A stretch of DNA of 64,000 nucleotides from Hyphomicrobiales bacterium (GCA_021775455.1 JAJFHU010000005.1:1-64000), one strand, 5' to 3'. Counted from the stretch's first letter, positions 24,468-35,683 are shown. Notes: generated from the sequence alone by a model not told the origin. Program-made: numbers and translations.

Positions 24468-27047
24468 ATGCAGATTTCCAACATTGGGCAGTCCGAAATT
24501 GGACACGCCAACGATTCCGTTGGACGAGGCATAGGCAATCAATTTCGCGTTTTGGGCGGTTTGGCGATTCTGGCAGCCAGCATTATGGCTTTTATCAGTC
24601 TGTCGACGTGGTCAGTTCTTGATCCAAGCCTCTCCCATGCAAACGGCGCAGATGCCAGAAACTGGCTCGGATACCCGGGGGCTGTATTTGCAGACCTCGC
24701 GATGCAGTTTTTTGGTTTGGCTTCTGCAATTGCCATTATTCCTCCCGCCTTGTGGGGTTGGTGGAAACTCCTGAACCAGCACACAGATCGCCTGAAAACA
24801 CGGATAATCGTCTGGCCCATGGCAGTAATTATCACCTGTGTTTGTTTCGCCTGCCTGCCGGTACCGGGCAGTTGGCCTCTTCCAACCGGACTTGGTGGTG
24901 TCACCGGCGATGTGGTATTATCTGTTCCGCAAAAACTGGCAGGTCTGGAGCTGAATGCTCTTACTAAGACTGCAATCTGTCTGGGCGCGGGATTTGTTGC
25001 GCTTTACCTCACCCTTTTTACGTCCGGCCTGATCGCGCCTCGCTTACCAGACGATTATCTGGAAGTTTCAGAAGACTTCGATGAATTTGACGAGGTTGGC
25101 GAATCATCATGGGCGCTCGGTGCGCTTGCACATTGGTACTATTCCTTGCGGACCCGTTTTTCGCCTCTGCCAGAACCTGATGAGACATTTGAACCGGCAG
25201 ATCATGATCCGGGATTACTTGCCCGTGCACGGAATTTGTACGACCGCATGACAACACCGCCAGATGACGGGCTTGAGGATTTTTCAGCTGGTCAAAAACA
25301 CGAACCAGCATTCGGCGGCGACGACTTTCAACACCCAGCCTATGGTGAAAATGTTTACATGGATGAGGCGGGAAATTCCGCATGTGGCGAATGGGCACCG
25401 CAGTCTGCGCCCGACCGGGCTGAAATCACAAATTCTGTGCATGCCCAATCATCGGGTCGGGTTCAACCGATGGCTCCAAAACCAAAAGCTTCAAACCGTG
25501 TTACCCGTGAAGCTCAACCTTCCCTGATCAGTAATGCTGAGTTTGAACTGCCGTCACTTCATTTTCTCAGCAAAGTACCGGCATCAGCAGGTGATTCAAC
25601 GCTTTCATCTGAAGCGCTGGAACAAAATGCCCGGCTACTTGAAGGTGTTCTGGAGGATTTTGGCGTCAAGGGTGACATTATCAATGTTCGCCCAGGCCCC
25701 GTTGTAACGCTTTATGAACTGGAGCCTGCCCCTGGTATTAAATCCTCAAGGGTTATTGGATTGGCCGATGATATCGCCCGTTCCATGAGCGCTGTTGCAG
25801 CACGGGTTGCTGTAGTTCCCGGGCGAAATGCAATTGGCATTGAATTGCCCAACCAACGTCGTGAGACCGTATATCTGCGGGAAATTCTGGAAAGCCAGGC
25901 TTACGAAACCTCAAAAGCAAAATTGCCAATTATCCTCGGTAAAACGATCGGTGGTGAGGCCACCATCGCAGATCTTGCAAAAATGCCTCATCTACTGGTG
26001 GCAGGTACTACCGGATCTGGAAAATCAGTTGCGATCAACACCATGATCCTTTCTATTCTGTATCGCCTCTCTCCTGAGGCTGTGAAAATGATCATGATCG
26101 ATCCGAAAATGCTGGAGCTTTCCATTTACGATGGCATTCCCCATTTGCTTACTCCAGTTGTAACTGATCCGAAGAAGGCGGTCGTCGCGTTAAAGTGGAC
26201 AGTCCGCGAGATGGAAGAACGCTACAAGAAAATGTCCAAACTGGGCGTTCGCAACATTGACGGTTACAACAACAGGATTGAGCGCGCTTCAAAGAAGGGT
26301 GAAACACTCACCCGCACAATTCAGACCGGCTTTGACCGTGAAAGCGGTGAAGCAATCTACGAAACCGAGACACTCGAACTGGAAGCAATGCCTTATATCG
26401 TTGTGATTATCGACGAGATGGCTGATCTGATGATGGTCGCCGGTAAAGACATTGAAGGCACTGTTCAGCGATTGGCACAGATGGCCCGCGCAGCTGGAAT
26501 TCATGTCATTATGGCCACGCAACGCCCCTCTGTCGATGTTATCACTGGCACAATCAAGGCAAACTTTCCCACCCGGATTTCCTTTCAGGTCACATCAAAG
26601 ATTGATTCACGTACCATTCTTGGAGAACAAGGTGCTGAACAATTATTGGGAATGGGTGATATGCTTTATATGGCCGGTGGCGGTCGAATACAGCGTGTCC
26701 ATGGCCCATTCGTGGACGATCCTGAAGTGGAAAAAGTGGTCAACCACCTTAAAACCCAGGGCATTCCCGAGTATCTTGATTCGGTCACCGAAGAAAGTGA
26801 AGAAGAATCGGCTCCATTTGGCGGGATTGATGGCCTGTCTGAGTCCAATGACATTTATGATCAGGCAGTTGCCATTGTTTTGCGCGATCGAAAAGTCTCA
26901 ACCAGCTATATTCAACGCAGGCTTTCGGTGGGATACAATCGGGCCGCAACCTTGATTGAGCGCATGGAACAGGAAGGCTTGATCAGTGAAGCCAATCATG
27001 CCGGAAAGCGTGAAATTCTGGTGCCCGCTGAAGATGAGACGATCTAA
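24468..27047 (+). CDS. ftsK: DNA translocase FtsK
   Basis: An 859-residue division protein that pumps chromosome termini through the septum. Four membrane helices occupy about residues 25-190, a low-complexity acidic linker runs to about 350, and the motor follows with Walker [16 protein letters not shown] (about 512-520), Walker [14 protein letters not shown] and [15 protein letters not shown]-terminal gamma winged helix ([20 protein letters not shown]) reads KOPS sites. TGGAG lies upstream of the ATG. The linker is short compared with E. coli FtsK, as in other alphaproteobacteria. lolA and xth follow on the same strand. Confidence 0.96.
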   Translation: MQISNIGQSEIGHANDSVGRGIGNQFRVLGGLAILAASIMAFISLSTWSVLDPSLSHANGADARNWLGYPGAVFADLAMQFFGLASAIAIIPPALWGWWKLLNQHTDRLKTRIIVWPMAVIITCVCFACLPVPGSWPLPTGLGGVTGDVVLSVPQKLAGLELNALTKTAICLGAGFVALYLTLFTSGLIAPRLPDDYLEVSEDFDEFDEVGESSWALGALAHWYYSLRTRFSPLPEPDETFEPADHDPGLLARARNLYDRMTTPPDDGLEDFSAGQKHEPAFGGDDFQHPAYGENVYMDEAGNSACGEWAPQSAPDRAEITNSVHAQSSGRVQPMAPKPKASNRVTREAQPSLISNAEFELPSLHFLSKVPASAGDSTLSSEALEQNARLLEGVLEDFGVKGDIINVRPGPVVTLYELEPAPGIKSSRVIGLADDIARSMSAVAARVAVVPGRNAIGIELPNQRRETVYLREILESQAYETSKAKLPIILGKTIGGEATIADLAKMPHLLVAGTTGSGKSVAINTMILSILYRLSPEAVKMIMIDPKMLELSIYDGIPHLLTPVVTDPKKAVVALKWTVREMEERYKKMSKLGVRNIDGYNNRIERASKKGETLTRTIQTGFDRESGEAIYETETLELEAMPYIVVIIDEMADLMMVAGKDIEGTVQRLAQMARAAGIHVIMATQRPSVDVITGTIKANFPTRISFQVTSKIDSRTILGEQGAEQLLGMGDMLYMAGGGRIQRVHGPFVDDPEVEKVVNHLKTQGIPEYLDSVTEESEEESAPFGGIDGLSESNDIYDQAVAIVLRDRKVSTSYIQRRLSVGYNRAATLIERMEQEGLISEANHAGKREILVPAEDETI

Positions 27048-27136
27048 ACCATGCATTGCCTTGTTGCAGCCATGAAGATTAGCGAAGGAAAGCTGGTTCA
27101 AGGATGTTAAAAGTTCGTCATACCGGAGCATGCGTC

Positions 27137-27763
27137 ATGAAAAAAGTCTGCGGCTATATCGCAATCATTGGATTGTCGGTTGTTTCCGTTTTTTCAATGG
27201 CAATTGCTGCAACTGAAGAAGAAATGATCAACGCGCTGAGCAATCATTTTTCATCGGTACCAACAATGAGCGGTGAATTTGTACAGTTTGGACCAAATGG
27301 CGAACAGACCAGTGGAACGTTCCATCTTGAAAGGCCCGGAAAACTGAGATTCGATTACGAAGACCCATCTCCGTTGCTGTTGATCTCGAACGGCAAGACG
27401 GTGGGCGTTCGTAATTCCAGGCTCGGCACTTGGAGTTACATCCCACTTTCGAAAACACCCTTGAAGCTGTTGTTGGATGATCGCCTGGACATTAATGACA
27501 ATTCCATTCGCAGCGTATCCATCGATACCGATATCACCACAATCGTACTTGGAGACGAGCGTATTTTTGGTGATGCGGAAATAACGCTGCTGTTTGACCC
27601 GGAAAGTCAGGATTTGCGCCAGTGGACCATCAAGGATGCCCAGGGCAAAGAAACATCGGTGATGATTTTCAATGTTGAGAAGAACGTTTCAATTCCCGGA
27701 AGTTTGTTCAAGCTAAACACAGCAACCGAAGGCCGCGCAAAAGCCGGTAGAACCGACAAGTAA
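27137..27763 (+). CDS. lolA: Outer-membrane lipoprotein carrier LolA
   Basis: LolA ferries lipoproteins across the periplasm from LolCDE to the outer membrane. The 208-residue precursor has a signal peptide ending near SMAIAA, then the family sequence FSSVPTMSGEFVQFGPNGE, GTFHLERPGKLRFDYEDPSP, LLISNGKTV and the C-terminal LRQWTIKDAQGKETSV. The start at 27137 has CGGAG upstream. The gene sits between ftsK and xth, as in many Hyphomicrobiales. Confidence 0.92.
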   Translation: MKKVCGYIAIIGLSVVSVFSMAIAATEEEMINALSNHFSSVPTMSGEFVQFGPNGEQTSGTFHLERPGKLRFDYEDPSPLLLISNGKTVGVRNSRLGTWSYIPLSKTPLKLLLDDRLDINDNSIRSVSIDTDITTIVLGDERIFGDAEITLLFDPESQDLRQWTIKDAQGKETSVMIFNVEKNVSIPGSLFKLNTATEGRAKAGRTDK

Positions 27764-27859
27764 TTAAACCAAATAATTGGTTCTGAATTGTTACCATTCT
27801 TTGCTTGAAGTTGGAGGCTGGTTGATTAGGGTCTACATTCCCAACCATCAGGAAATTGC

Positions 27860-28663
27860 ATGACCTTCAAAATTGCCACGTGGAACATCAATTCAATTCG
27901 TTTGAGAATTGGAATTGTCGAATCCTTCTTGAAATCCCACAATCCAGACATTTTGTGCTTGCAGGAAATCAAGTGTCAAAATGACCAGTTTCCGGCAAAA
28001 TCGTTCAGAAGGCTCGGCTATGAGCATATCGCTGTTCATGGTCAGAAGGCATATCATGGTGTCGCAACAGTTTCGAAATACCCAATTATTGAATCGGACA
28101 GTACTGACTATTGTAACATGGGCGATACCAGACATTTGGCAACGATGTTCAAAGCAGGTGGCAGGCGAATAAACCTTCACAATTTCTACGTGCCAGCCGG
28201 AGGTGATGAACCCGATCCCGACAAGAACCCTAAATTTGACCACAAACTCCGGTTTTTGAACGAAATGCTGGGCTTGCCATCTGACCACGCTGGTATTGAA
28301 AACATTATGGTGGGTGATTTGAACATTGCGCCACATGAAAATGATGTCTGGTCTCATAAACAGCTGTTGAAGGTCGTAAGCCATACCCCGGTTGAAACAG
28401 AACTCCTGGATCGAATTCGTGATCAAGGCGGGTGGGTGGATCTGGTTCGTGAAAAAATACCGGTTGAAGAGCAATTATACAGCTGGTGGAGTTATCGTGC
28501 GCACGATTGGAATATTTCAGATCGGGGTCGACGCCTTGACCATATCTGGTCATCACAATCTCTTGTGAATTCTCTTTCCAGCGTTGAGGTGTTACGGGAA
28601 GCCAGGGGTTGGGCAAAACCTTCGGATCATGTCCCTGTCATTTCTACATTTGAATTCAACTGA
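27860..28663 (+). CDS. xth: Exodeoxyribonuclease III
   Basis: A 267-residue Mg-dependent AP endonuclease and 3'-exonuclease of base-excision repair. Catalytic landmarks in order: TWNINSIRLR, LQEIKCQ (metal-binding Glu), NFYVPAGGDEPD, GDLNIAPHENDVW, DRGRRLDHIW and the terminal SDHVPV with the catalytic His. An AGGAAA sequence precedes the ATG. Its last eight bases overlap the convergent cyclic-nucleotide-domain gene. Confidence 0.95.
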   Translation: MTFKIATWNINSIRLRIGIVESFLKSHNPDILCLQEIKCQNDQFPAKSFRRLGYEHIAVHGQKAYHGVATVSKYPIIESDSTDYCNMGDTRHLATMFKAGGRRINLHNFYVPAGGDEPDPDKNPKFDHKLRFLNEMLGLPSDHAGIENIMVGDLNIAPHENDVWSHKQLLKVVSHTPVETELLDRIRDQGGWVDLVREKIPVEEQLYSWWSYRAHDWNISDRGRRLDHIWSSQSLVNSLSSVEVLREARGWAKPSDHVPVISTFEFN

Positions 28664-29144
28664 CCGGTGTATCGCCATCCGGTCTTTGCCCGACTCCCAA
28701 CTTGGGATGCAACTCTTCAAGTTCGCCAAGTGTTTCCAGCACGCTGCCTGTCAATCGTTTGTGAATATTGACGGCCAGTGCTGGATATTCTTCAAAGATA
28801 CGACGAATGACGGCTCTGGGGATTCGCAACACACTTGTGTCCTCAGCGACTATCGCCGTTCCTACCCGTTCATTTTCGGTAATGAGCGCAATTTCACCAA
28901 TAAGGCTGCCCACAGGAAACAACCCGAGTATTTCACGTTGGTTGTTTGTGTGGGTGGCCAGTTCAATGCAGCCGCTCAGTACAGCATACCCGCAATCAGT
29001 TTTGTCACCTTGCTGGAATAGCTCCGTACCAGCATGCAGGCTTCGTTTTTGCGAGCCAAACGCGACCAACCGCAACTGTTCCGGAGTGAAATCCTGGAAA
29101 AATTCTATTTTGGCCAAGAGGGATATATCGTTTTCGAGAGTCAT
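28656..29144 (-). CDS. Cyclic nucleotide-binding domain protein, no DNA-binding domain
   Basis: A 162-residue single-domain CAP-like sensor. The beta-roll contains ELFQQGDKTDCGYAVLSG and the phosphate-cassette region FPVGSLIGEIALITENERV, with the G-E-I-A-L pattern that contacts cyclic nucleotide and an Arg-less variant (NERVGTA) where CRP has R-S/T-A. No helix-turn-helix follows, so it is not a transcription factor itself. It lies immediately downstream of an OmpR-type regulator on the same strand and may form a unit with it. The ligand is unknown. Confidence 0.85.
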   Translation of the reverse strand: MTLENDISLLAKIEFFQDFTPEQLRLVAFGSQKRSLHAGTELFQQGDKTDCGYAVLSGCIELATHTNNQREILGLFPVGSLIGEIALITENERVGTAIVAEDTSVLRIPRAVIRRIFEEYPALAVNIHKRLTGSVLETLGELEELHPKLGVGQRPDGDTPVS

Positions 29145-29195
29145 CCCGATCAGCTATCACCGGGAATTGATGCTGGTCAAGTTATGACCGTCATT

Positions 29196-29879
29196 CTACG
29201 GAACGAGTTTGTAACCACCACCTTCTGTAACGAGTAATCGGGCATTGGAAGGATCGGTCTCGATTTTTTGGCGCAGCCGGTAAATGTGGGTTTCCAGCGT
29301 ATGGGTTGTTACACCTGAATTGTACCCCCAAACCTGTTCCAGTAACTCATCGCGTCCGATCACCTTGAGCTCGGCACGATAAAGATATTTCATGATGGCT
29401 GTCTCTTTTTCTGTAAGGCGAACTTTCGATCCATCCTCACGAAGCAGTAATTTCTGTGCTGGGCGGAATGTGTATTCACCCACGCTGAAAACAGCATCTT
29501 CACTTTGTTCATGGGTACGAAGCTGGGCTCGCATCCGCGCAAGCAACACCGCAAAGCGGAATGGTTTGGTAACATAGTCGTTGGCACCCGATTCCAATCC
29601 TAAAATGGTGTCAGAATCCGTGTCGTGGCCGGTTAACATGATGATAGGCGCTTTGAAACCACCCTTGCGAAGCACTTTTACAGCTTCTCTGCCATCCATG
29701 TCAGGAAGACCCACATCCATAATCAAGAGATCCACATGGCCGTTGCGGGCAGCCTGCACGCCTTTTGTAGCGTTGGCTTCTGTCATTACGCTAAATTCTT
29801 CATAGAGTGACATTTGCTCTGTCAATGCATCTCTTAAATCGTCGTCGTCATCAACAATCAAAATACTACGAGCAGCCAT
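29196..29879 (-). CDS. OmpR/PhoB family response regulator
   Basis: A 227-residue two-domain regulator. The receiver has the acidic DDDDD cluster at about 10-14, phospho-acceptor Asp55 in LLIMDVGLPD and the conserved lysine in YVTKPF. The winged-helix output domain contains RLTEKETAIMKYLYRA and THTLETHIYRLRQKIE. ATG at 29879 has AGGAAG upstream; codons before it would add an unrelated tail. No histidine kinase is adjacent, so it is an orphan regulator here. The cyclic-nucleotide-domain gene follows on the same strand 51 bases later. Confidence 0.92.
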   Translation of the reverse strand: MAARSILIVDDDDDLRDALTEQMSLYEEFSVMTEANATKGVQAARNGHVDLLIMDVGLPDMDGREAVKVLRKGGFKAPIIMLTGHDTDSDTILGLESGANDYVTKPFRFAVLLARMRAQLRTHEQSEDAVFSVGEYTFRPAQKLLLREDGSKVRLTEKETAIMKYLYRAELKVIGRDELLEQVWGYNSGVTTHTLETHIYRLRQKIETDPSNARLLVTEGGGYKLVP

Positions 29880-30066
29880 GTTCTTCCTCATAGTTGGCAG
29901 CAATTCATTATCAGTTTGCACCGTTATCATGATTCCATCCGTCTTGCTAACATTTCAATAATCGGCAAGAATTGTATTTATAAGGGCAACACACCGATTC
30001 ACACGCCCATGTGATCAGAAGGACAAAATCGTGAACGGTATCTCCTCTTTTTCAAAGAACTGACAC

Positions 30067-30600
30067 GTGAACTTCCAACATTATTCCTCCCTGCATGTTC
30101 GGAAGCGACCCAACGGGCTCTCCCATTTTGGGATTATCGATCTGGGCGTCAAATCAATTCCCTGCATTCTGGGCAAAAATGGCATCACAAGGTTCAAGCG
30201 GGAGAGTGATATTTCAACGCCCGCCGGAGAATGGAGATTACTCTTTGGTTATTACCGAACTGATCGGGTAAAGTTGCCTCCTACTGCTTTGCCAATGATG
30301 CCAATTGCATCCGATGATGGCTGGTGTGATGAACCAGGCAATCCAAATTATAATTGCCCGGTAAAGCTGCCATTTAATGGTCGACACGAAAAGCTTCACC
30401 GCGAAGACAGGCTCTATGATGTTTGCATTGTTCTGGATTACAACATCACACCACAAATTCAGGGTCGGGGCAGCGCCATATTCTTTCATTTAACCAGCGG
30501 AGATTGTCGCCCCACTGCAGGATGTATTGCAATTGATCCGTGTGACATGTTGAAAATCTTGCCTCAGATCAGCAATCGCACAGTTCTTTCCATTGAGTAA
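30067..30600 (+). CDS. L,D-transpeptidase (YkuD-fold) family protein
   Basis: A 177-residue catalytic domain without a visible signal peptide. The active-site stretch FFHLTSGDCRPTAGCIAI contains the His, the Gly-Cys pair and the hydrophobic tail seen in YkuD enzymes, with Thr where Ser is usual before A/x-G-C. The region ISTPAGEWRL matches the substrate-cleft segment. YkuD enzymes make 3-3 peptidoglycan crosslinks or attach lipoproteins; a cytoplasmic member may act on precursor or unrelated substrates. The start is a GTG with a weak ribosome-binding site. It is convergent with yggS. Confidence 0.83.
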   Translation: MNFQHYSSLHVRKRPNGLSHFGIIDLGVKSIPCILGKNGITRFKRESDISTPAGEWRLLFGYYRTDRVKLPPTALPMMPIASDDGWCDEPGNPNYNCPVKLPFNGRHEKLHREDRLYDVCIVLDYNITPQIQGRGSAIFFHLTSGDCRPTAGCIAIDPCDMLKILPQISNRTVLSIE

Positions 30601-30608
30601 GAACTGTC

Positions 30609-31286
30609 TTATCGACTTCCAAAGATTGCACTGCCGACGCGCACGTGGGTAGCGCCGAATTCTATCGCCTCAAGATAGTCGCCCGACATGCCCATGGAGA
30701 GTTTGGAAAGGCCGGCTTCGCCAGCCAGTTTGCGCAACAAGGCAAAATGTGGACCCGGATTTTCATTAAATGGGGGTATCGCCATCAAACCTTCAATTAT
30801 CAAGCCCACGTCAGATTGGCACCAGTTGACAAACTCCACCGCATCGTCAGGTAAAACACCGGCCTTTTGCGGCTCTGAACCCGTGTTAACCTGAACAAAA
30901 AACTTGAGTAACCGTCCCTGCCGCTCCATTTCTTTGGCGATGGCTCGCGCAATTTTTTCCCGGTCTATCGTTTGAACAACATCAAAGAGCTCGACCGCAT
31001 CCTCCGCCTTGTTGCTCTGAAGTGATCCAATAAGATGGAGTTCAATATCAGAATATTTTTGTTTCAGGTCCGGCCATTTGGACTGGGCCTCCTGTACCCG
31101 GTTTTCACCGAATGTTCGACATCCTGCCTCGATAACCGGTTCTATTACATCTGCAGAAAATGTCTTCGACACCACCACCAGTCTCACGGGTGAACCACTG
31201 CCAGTGCAACCTTTTGCCTTTTCGGCAACGGCTTTTTCCACGGCAAGATATCGTTTTGCTGCATCGTTCATAATGTATTTTTCCAT
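30609..31286 (-). CDS. yggS: YggS/PLPBP family pyridoxal-phosphate homeostasis protein
   Basis: A 225-residue single-barrel PLP-binding protein that buffers cofactor and amino-acid metabolism. The PLP lysine is in LVVVSKTF, followed by FGENRVQEAQSKWPDL, HLIGSLQSNKAEDAV (family H-x-I-G-x-L-Q-x-N-K), VQVNTGSEPQKAGV and LSMGMSGDYLEAIEFGATHVR. The first ATG is used; a second ATG five codons later, with GGAA upstream, is as plausible. It is divergent from leuS. Confidence 0.94.
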   Translation of the reverse strand: MEKYIMNDAAKRYLAVEKAVAEKAKGCTGSGSPVRLVVVSKTFSADVIEPVIEAGCRTFGENRVQEAQSKWPDLKQKYSDIELHLIGSLQSNKAEDAVELFDVVQTIDREKIARAIAKEMERQGRLLKFFVQVNTGSEPQKAGVLPDDAVEFVNWCQSDVGLIIEGLMAIPPFNENPGPHFALLRKLAGEAGLSKLSMGMSGDYLEAIEFGATHVRVGSAIFGSR

Positions 31287-31433
31287 GCTTCAAGCTTATC
31301 AGATTGATTAACAAACCGATGCATGGTTGACCACCCGTCCAATTTCTGGTGAAGGTCGCGCAAATCAGGTTTTACATGCGCGCTCAAAGCGTGAACATAC
31401 ACAAATTGCCAACACAAAACAGGTAAGTAAACG

Positions 31434-34073
31434 TTGTCGAATTCTTCAGCTAGATATAATCCCCAAGAAGCAGAACCGCGTTGGCAGAGAGCCTGGGACG
31501 AACAAAAACTGTTCGAAACCGATACCAGCAACGATGATTCCAATTCCAACTATTATGTGTTGGAAATGTTTCCCTATCCTTCGGGGCGCATTCACATCGG
31601 TCATACCCGGAATTACACAATGGGTGATGTTGTTGCGCGCTACAAGAGAGCCAGAGGTTACAATGTTTTGCATCCGATGGGTTGGGATGCTTTCGGTATG
31701 CCTGCCGAGAATGCTGCAATGCAAAACAATGTGCATCCGGGCGAGTGGACCTATCAGAATATAGACACTATGCGCGAGCAGCTAAAATTGATGGGCCTTT
31801 CCATCGACTGGACCCGGGAATTTGCGACTTGCGATCCGGAATATTATGCACAACAGCAGCACCTGTTTCTGGATTTTTTGGAAAATGATCTGGTTTACCG
31901 CAAAAGTTCAAAGGTCAACTGGGATCCTGTTGACATGACCGTGCTGGCAAACGAACAGGTCATTGATGGGCGCGGCTGGCGATCCGGTGCTGAAGTTGAA
32001 CAACGCGAACTCACCCAATGGTTCTTCCGCATTTCTGATTTTTCCGAGGATCTGCTCAGTTCGTTAGACGAATTGGAGGAGTGGCCGGAAAAGGTTCGAT
32101 TGATGCAGCGGAACTGGATTGGGCACTCAAGGGGTGCCCAATTCGATTTTGAAATTACCGGTGCGCCAGATGGGTTTGACCGTATAGATGTCTACACAAC
32201 CAGGCCAGACACAATATTGGGCGCTACATTTGTGGGGATATCGCCTGATCATCCACTTGCCAAGGCTCTTGAGGAGAAAGACCCAAGGGTAAAGGATTTT
32301 ATTGCTGCATGCAGAAAGATCGGGACGACCGAGGAGGCAATCGAAAAAGCCGATAAGCTGGGATTTGATACAGGAATAAAAGCGCAGTTGCCAGGCGGTT
32401 TTGTTGATAACCTGCCGGTTTACATCGCAAATTTTATCTTGATGGACTATGGAACGGGGGCAATTTTTGGCTGCCCGGGCCATGATCAACGCGACCATGA
32501 TTTTGCGGTCAAATATGATTTGCAGATAATTGATGTGTTCCGTCCTCTCGGGTCAGATCGCGATGACAGCTTCATCATGCCGGAGATATTGAAGGAACCA
32601 TATGTTCCAATCAAGGACGAGAAGGTGGAGTTTATCCGACCGGCCCGAGGCCCGAACCAGATGACCGGGCAGGAAGCCATCAATCACGCAATTGACTGGT
32701 TTGAGGAACGTGAACTAGGTGAGGGTGTTACAAACTACCGGCTTCGTGATTGGGGAATTTCAAGACAGAGATATTGGGGTTGTCCGATTCCTGTAGTCCA
32801 TTGTGAAAAATGCGGCGTTGTTCCGGCAATGAAAGAAGATCTGCCCATTCGCCTCCCAGAGGATATCGATTTCGAAAAGCCGGGCAACCCGCTTGACCGA
32901 CATCCCACTTGGCGCCAAACCACATGTCCTTCATGTGGAGGTGAGGCAGAACGGGAAACCGACACCATGGATACGTTCGTCGATTCTTCATGGTATTTCG
33001 CCCGGTTCGTCACACCCCGTGCAAACAATCCAACTGAACCTGCAACGATCGACCGTTGGTTGCCGGTTGATCAGTACATTGGCGGCATCGAACATGCGAT
33101 CCTGCATCTTTTGTATTCCCGGTTTTTCACCCGTGCGATGCAAATTTGCGGTCATCTGGATCTGAAGGAACCTTTCAAGGGACTGTTTACCCAGGGCATG
33201 GTGGTTCATGAAACCTACCAGGACAAGGCAGGAAACTGGCTGGATCCGAAGGAAGTTCGGCTCGAAGGTCACGACAGTTCCCGCAAGGCATACAAGATTG
33301 AAACCGGCGAGGAAGTATCTATCGGTTCAATTGAAAAGATGTCCAAATCAAAGAAAAACACAATTGGGCCCGAAGAAATTACCCGGAATTTTGGAGCCGA
33401 TACCGCCAGATGGTTCATGCTTTCCGATTCACCACCCGATCGGGATGTAGAGTGGACAGATTCTGGCGCTGAAGGCGCTCATCGTTTTGTGCAGCGTATT
33501 TGGCGCTTGGTGGACACCTGGAAAATTCGATTGATTGATGTTTCGGCTCCGAGTCAAGACATTAAATTGTCGGATGACGCGAATAAGATCCGACAAGCAT
33601 CACACAAAACACTGAAATCAATCGGGGAGGATATCGAAAAACTGGCATTTAACCGTTCCATTGCTCGCGTTCATGAGTTTGTTAATTCATTGAGTAATGT
33701 CAGCATGTCAGATAGGACGACAGATGATGTAGCCTCTGCAATGTGTGAGGGACTGGATTTTTTGGTTCAGTGTTTCGCCCCATTTATGCCGCATCTTGCT
33801 GAAGAATGCTGGAGTGTCTTGGGACACAAATCTCTGGTTGCAGCTGAACCTTGGCCAATCTTTAGTGAAAATCTGGCACAAGACACCGCAATCATTCTGC
33901 CAGTGCAGGTAAATGGAAAGAAGCGTGCCGAATTGTCCATTTCACCCGATGCAAGCAACGATGAAATAGAAGCTGCCACATTGGAACTGGATGTGGTAAA
34001 GAAAATTCTGGATGGGGCAGTCCCCCGAAAAATTATTGTGGTACCGAAGAGAATTGTAAATGTGGTTTGCTAA
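31434..34073 (+). CDS. leuS: Leucyl-tRNA synthetase
   Basis: An 879-residue class I synthetase. The HIGH motif is in [14 protein letters not shown], the KMSKS loop in [11 protein letters not shown], the CP1 editing domain includes [14 protein letters not shown], and the zinc-binding region is [16 protein letters not shown] with a later CPSC. Length is normal. The start is a TTG at 31434 with AGGTAAG seven bases upstream; no ATG gives the family N-terminus. It overlaps lptE by 14 bases and heads leuS-lptE-holA. Confidence 0.96.
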   Translation: MSNSSARYNPQEAEPRWQRAWDEQKLFETDTSNDDSNSNYYVLEMFPYPSGRIHIGHTRNYTMGDVVARYKRARGYNVLHPMGWDAFGMPAENAAMQNNVHPGEWTYQNIDTMREQLKLMGLSIDWTREFATCDPEYYAQQQHLFLDFLENDLVYRKSSKVNWDPVDMTVLANEQVIDGRGWRSGAEVEQRELTQWFFRISDFSEDLLSSLDELEEWPEKVRLMQRNWIGHSRGAQFDFEITGAPDGFDRIDVYTTRPDTILGATFVGISPDHPLAKALEEKDPRVKDFIAACRKIGTTEEAIEKADKLGFDTGIKAQLPGGFVDNLPVYIANFILMDYGTGAIFGCPGHDQRDHDFAVKYDLQIIDVFRPLGSDRDDSFIMPEILKEPYVPIKDEKVEFIRPARGPNQMTGQEAINHAIDWFEERELGEGVTNYRLRDWGISRQRYWGCPIPVVHCEKCGVVPAMKEDLPIRLPEDIDFEKPGNPLDRHPTWRQTTCPSCGGEAERETDTMDTFVDSSWYFARFVTPRANNPTEPATIDRWLPVDQYIGGIEHAILHLLYSRFFTRAMQICGHLDLKEPFKGLFTQGMVVHETYQDKAGNWLDPKEVRLEGHDSSRKAYKIETGEEVSIGSIEKMSKSKKNTIGPEEITRNFGADTARWFMLSDSPPDRDVEWTDSGAEGAHRFVQRIWRLVDTWKIRLIDVSAPSQDIKLSDDANKIRQASHKTLKSIGEDIEKLAFNRSIARVHEFVNSLSNVSMSDRTTDDVASAMCEGLDFLVQCFAPFMPHLAEECWSVLGHKSLVAAEPWPIFSENLAQDTAIILPVQVNGKKRAELSISPDASNDEIEAATLELDVVKKILDGAVPRKIIVVPKRIVNVVC

Positions 34074-34605
34074 AAAACGATCGATCACATTGGAGTCTGT
34101 CACCAAGTTGGCTGCGGCACTGGCTTTGATGGCGGTTCTTTCCGCATGTCAGTTTCGACCCCTGCATCAAGATTCCTCAACTATCTCTGACGGTTCAGTC
34201 AACCTGTCATCTGTAACGGTCCAGGACAATGTCAATACGCGAGTGGGGCAACAGGTCAGAAACCGGTTGCTGTTCCTGCTAAATGGCGGGAATGCGCCTC
34301 AACCCACCCACGAAACCCGGTTGAGTGTTACCTGGTTCAACCGCCAGTTGGCAGCGATTCCGGCTCAAATTGCCGGTGGTGGTGACACTACTGCTGGAAC
34401 GGTGACAGTAGTTGCCAAGTATGAATTGTTTGATTTGAGTACAGGCAAGGCCATTGCAAGAGGCACCCGTCAGTCAGCCGCTTCCTATGACCGGACCGGG
34501 CAAGTATTTGCGAACAATCGGGCTGAACGGGATGCTGAAAACCGTGCCGCAAAAGAAGTCGCTGAATCCCTTCGCCTTGCAATCGCATCTGATCTAAACC
34601 GCTAA
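34060..34605 (+). CDS. lptE: LPS-assembly lipoprotein LptE
   Basis: LptE is the lipoprotein plug of the LptD translocon that inserts lipopolysaccharide in the outer membrane. The 181-residue precursor has a lipoprotein signal with lipobox LSAC (Cys30), followed by QFRPLHQDS, and ends with [17 protein letters not shown] 30-residue variable loop rich in Gly and Thr (AGGGDTTAG) is typical of alphaproteobacterial members. Identity rests on the lipobox and the conserved position between leuS and holA more than on motifs. Confidence 0.85.
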   Translation: MWFAKKRSITLESVTKLAAALALMAVLSACQFRPLHQDSSTISDGSVNLSSVTVQDNVNTRVGQQVRNRLLFLLNGGNAPQPTHETRLSVTWFNRQLAAIPAQIAGGGDTTAGTVTVVAKYELFDLSTGKAIARGTRQSAASYDRTGQVFANNRAERDAENRAAKEVAESLRLAIASDLNR

Positions 34606-34622
34606 ACATTCTGATCGGTTCA

Positions 34623-35669
34623 ATGACCACACTTAAAGCATCTGAAGTTGATCGATTTCTCAAAAATCCAGACTCTGGCAGCATTCTGTTCCTGATTTAT
34701 GGGCCCGACTCCGGATTGGTTGCTGAGCGGGCAGATCAACTGGCCAGGCAGTCAGGTGTGGATCTTTCAGATCCATTTTCGCTTGTGCGGTTGGATGCCG
34801 AAGTTGCTGCTGACTCCGGACGTTTGGCCGAAGAAGCGCATACGGTCGCCATGTTTGGCGGACGCAGGCTCATTCGGGTTTCCGGATCCACCCGCCGTGA
34901 TCTGGCAAAAGCCGTCAAACCCGTTCTTTCAACACCTCTTGAAGATTGCCTGATTGTCATTGAGGCTGGTGATCTTAAAAAGACTTCTGCTTTACGCAGG
35001 GAAGTGGAAAAGCATCCAAAGGCAGTAGCCGTCCCCTGTTATCAGGACAATGATGCGGCCATCAATCAACTGATCGATGAAGAAATATTGCAAAAGGGAC
35101 TAAAACTCAACTCTGAGAACCGACAAGTTTTGAAAGGCTTGCTCGGGGCAGATCGAATGATTTCACGCAGCGAGTTGGCTAAGTTGGCGCTGTATTGCAA
35201 TGGGCAGAATGAAGTCCTTATTGAAAACATCCGCTCGGTTGTGGGTGATGCTTCAAAACTGATTTTGGATGATATCGTTGATACTGCAGCGACTGGTGAC
35301 ATAGGAAAGCTGGAAATCACTTTGCCTAAAACACTGGAAGTCGGCAATCCACCTGACGTGATTCTTGCGGCAGTTCTCAGACATTTTCAAATGTTGCAGT
35401 CGGCACGGTCACGCATTGATCGGGAACGAAAGACTCCGTCAGCGCTGGTTCAATCTTTACGTCCACCAGTACATTTCAGTCGCAAAAATGCAGTTGTGAC
35501 CGCATTATCCGCCTGGCCTGCCAATCGGATAACCAACGCATTGTCACGACTCAACAGGGCTATGCTGGAATGCCGGGTAAATTCTGCCGTTGCGCAATCG
35601 ATTGCCGGGACTACGCTGCTTGCAATTGCGCTTGAGGCACGAAACCTTCACAAACGTCGGCAATTGTAG
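34623..35669 (+). CDS. holA: DNA polymerase III delta subunit
   Basis: HolA opens the beta clamp within the clamp loader. The 348-residue protein starts with KASEVDRFLKNPDSG and LIYGPDSGLVAERADQLA, then FGGRRLIRVSG, and a C-terminal helical region with LRHFQMLQSARSRID. AAA+ domains here lack a functional P-loop, as usual for delta. It follows lptE by 17 bases and is convergent with parB, 14 bases away. Confidence 0.93.
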   Translation: MTTLKASEVDRFLKNPDSGSILFLIYGPDSGLVAERADQLARQSGVDLSDPFSLVRLDAEVAADSGRLAEEAHTVAMFGGRRLIRVSGSTRRDLAKAVKPVLSTPLEDCLIVIEAGDLKKTSALRREVEKHPKAVAVPCYQDNDAAINQLIDEEILQKGLKLNSENRQVLKGLLGADRMISRSELAKLALYCNGQNEVLIENIRSVVGDASKLILDDIVDTAATGDIGKLEITLPKTLEVGNPPDVILAAVLRHFQMLQSARSRIDRERKTPSALVQSLRPPVHFSRKNAVVTALSAWPANRITNALSRLNRAMLECRVNSAVAQSIAGTTLLAIALEARNLHKRRQL

Positions 35670-35683
35670 GTGGAAGTTTCTGG

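Noticed and set aside
27770-27786. AACCAA/TTGGTT hairpin after lolA as a terminator
   Set aside because: AT-rich six-pair stem without a following T-run.
30641-30652. Other CACGTG cores (for example here and in the tRNA-Thr gene) as parS
   Set aside because: The flanking bases do not match TGTTTCACGTGAAACA on either side.
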